In this document: one piece after another, positions 62,646 to 64,000 of the stretch
How positions within the stretch are numbered: the stretch's first letter is position 1
How the letters are laid out: each line of letters starts with the position of its first letter
DNA from: Patella vulgata
Taxonomy: Eukaryota; Mollusca; Gastropoda; Patellidae
Assembly (NCBI RefSeq): GCF_932274485.2
Contig: NC_065881.2
Coordinates: 84,260,702 to 84,324,701, forward strand
Direction: 5' to 3'
DNA: 64,000 nt
The notes under the pieces: generated by a model
The model's input: only the letters and a program-made list of their open reading frames with translations
Told to the model about the DNA's origin: nothing
The model's database searches: none
Made by a program: the position numbers and the translations under genes

Positions 62646-64000
62646 CGAAGAAAGAAAGAAAGAAATGTGGTTTTATGGCACGTCAGCTCCAACCGGGCTA
62701 TATTGCGCCAAAGATATGGTGAATATTACGAGACAGGCTCAATTATATCACAGAAAATCATTATATGCATAAATAAAAACAATATCACAGTTTGTAAAAT
62801 TAAAAATAAAATACAACTTTTATGCATATAAATATTAAATACAAAAATGAAATAATATATATATACAATTAAAACTTATGATATAATCCTGTCTCTTTTA
62901 AAAAGTCTAACGCTTTACCATATAATCCCGATTGGGCAAATATGTGATGTAATGACTGACAACGGTGAAAATTCGATCTAATATTCTTGAAATGCTTGCA
63001 CTCAATCAAAATGTGCTTAACTGTCAAAGGAACATGACAGTCTTCACATTCTGGTTGAGGCTCTCGCTTCAAAATGAAAATATGAGTTAAAAAAGTATGA
63101 CCAATGCGAGAGCGACACAAAACAACCTTATCCCTCCTGTTGGTTCTATAGGAGCTTGGCCAGTCTCCTGATGAAGTTTATTTGTGTCTGCAAGATCCCA
63201 AGACCGTTGCCAGCGGTCATATATAAAAAAGTTAATGGACGATCTGAAATCGGTGAAAGGCAAAAGAAATTGTGACATGGGAAGATCTAAAGCAGACTTG
63301 GCAGCTAAGTTTGCTTGATCATTCCCTTTAATATCAACATGATTGGGGAGCCAGCAAAGGACGGTGTCCTTGCCGTTAAACTCGTGTGATAGTAGCAGAT
63401 ACAAGCTGCTTATTGTTTATTGCCTGCATGATTATTGCCTCCATGTAAAATCCTGAAACAGGACCGGAGAGCAAATGGTTAGATCAAGGGAAGAAAAAGA
63501 AGCTGTGGCAGGATGTAGATAAGTAGGCGAGTCATCATTTAATAATTGTTAATGTTAATGAAGTCCGCTATTTGTTTACCTCTGATATTATCATCTGGAC
63601 TACCCCAGAGTGAATGGTGACCACTGAAATCTCCCGTTATTATAAACGGGAGGGGAAGTTGCGCAACAAGGTCATAAAGATCTCTGGGGTTCAGATGTAA
63701 ACTAGGTGGTTAATATACAGAGCAGAGTGTGGTAGGAATATGTAGAGTGACCCTCACTGCAACTGCCTGTATAGGCGATTTGAGGGTGACTTTACTCTGC
63801 GGAACATTTCCATTAAGGAAAATGGAAACACCACCGTGTGCTCTACCATCATTATTAGCAAAATGATGACAGGCAACAAAATGTGTCTCAGTGTTAAGAT
63901 ATCTGAATTCTTTAAAAAAAATTTCTTGCAAACAAATAGCTATGGGGATAAATTTTTGAATTAATATTTGAACTTCTTTAAAATTTGGTTTAAGACCACG
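62646..64000 (-). mobile_element. I-group LINE copy C, internally deleted, continuing past the window
   Basis: Minus strand from 64000: part of an APE-type endonuclease (CLQEIFFKEFRYL, AHGGVSIFLNG, then FIITGDFSGHHSLWG-type text with frame breaks, to about 63440). This is joined directly to the second half of RNase H (INNKQL, LCWLPNHVDIKGNDQANLAAK), then the CCHC motif CEDCHVPLTVKHILIEC (63120-62869), the 3' UTR and a (CTTT)n tail at 62646-62666. The whole reverse transcriptase is missing, so this is a deletion derivative. It sits upstream of the first visible kinase exon, probably in an intron. Confidence 0.9.

Overview
The window looks like AT-rich, intron-bearing animal DNA, most likely from a mollusc or a related lophotrochozoan. 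Host genes have spliced exons and GT-AG or GC-AG introns, there are no operons, and transposons are dense. The taxon is an inference from a Tec-family tyrosine kinase, ankyrin genes, a death-fold gene and the style of the repeats; nothing in the sequence names a species.

Layout. (1) 2-2770: the 3' part of a large ankyrin-repeat gene (ANK1). (2) 2770-7066: SINE, 5'-truncated LINE, AT-rich flank and a Tc1-type DNA transposon. (3) 6613-22226: a nearly identical 7.8 kb head-to-tail tandem duplication. Each unit carries part of the Tc1 element, stem-loop repeats, a SINE fragment, a LINE 3' end and a MITE. (4) 22190-24994: SINEs and unassigned DNA. (5) 24994-32275: a 42-bp minisatellite split by a 6.9 kb hAT transposon, itself filled with a SINE, two minisatellite-bearing repeats and another dispersed repeat. 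(6) 32570-37345: ANK2, a paralogue of ANK1. It has a tiny first exon, an intron holding a MITE and a Tc1 element with an uninterrupted transposase ORF, an open 5' half and a decayed 3' half. (7) 37500-42900: downstream flank shared with ANK1 but invaded by a Penelope-like element and two RNase-H-bearing LINE copies with clear 13-bp target-site duplications. (8) 44000-47640: a small death-fold (CARD-like) gene end plus a decayed copy of its exon. (9) 47641-56880: mostly repeat remnants and unassigned DNA. (10) 56883-62451, minus strand: six exons encoding nearly all of a Tec/Btk-like kinase domain; the glycine-loop exon lies outside the window. One intron is mostly a 740-bp foldback, another holds a minisatellite made of splice-donor copies. 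(11) 62646-64000: an internally deleted LINE.

The host genes do not form a pathway that the sequence demonstrates. Ankyrin, CARD-like and Tec-kinase proteins often serve innate-immune signalling in animals, but that link is only suggestive here. The strongest observations are structural: the recent tandem duplication with 7-bp junction microhomology, the old ANK segment duplication with lineage-specific insertions, a repeat family sharing a terminal stem-loop, the donor-site minisatellite, and a LINE/SINE pair sharing a 3' tail.
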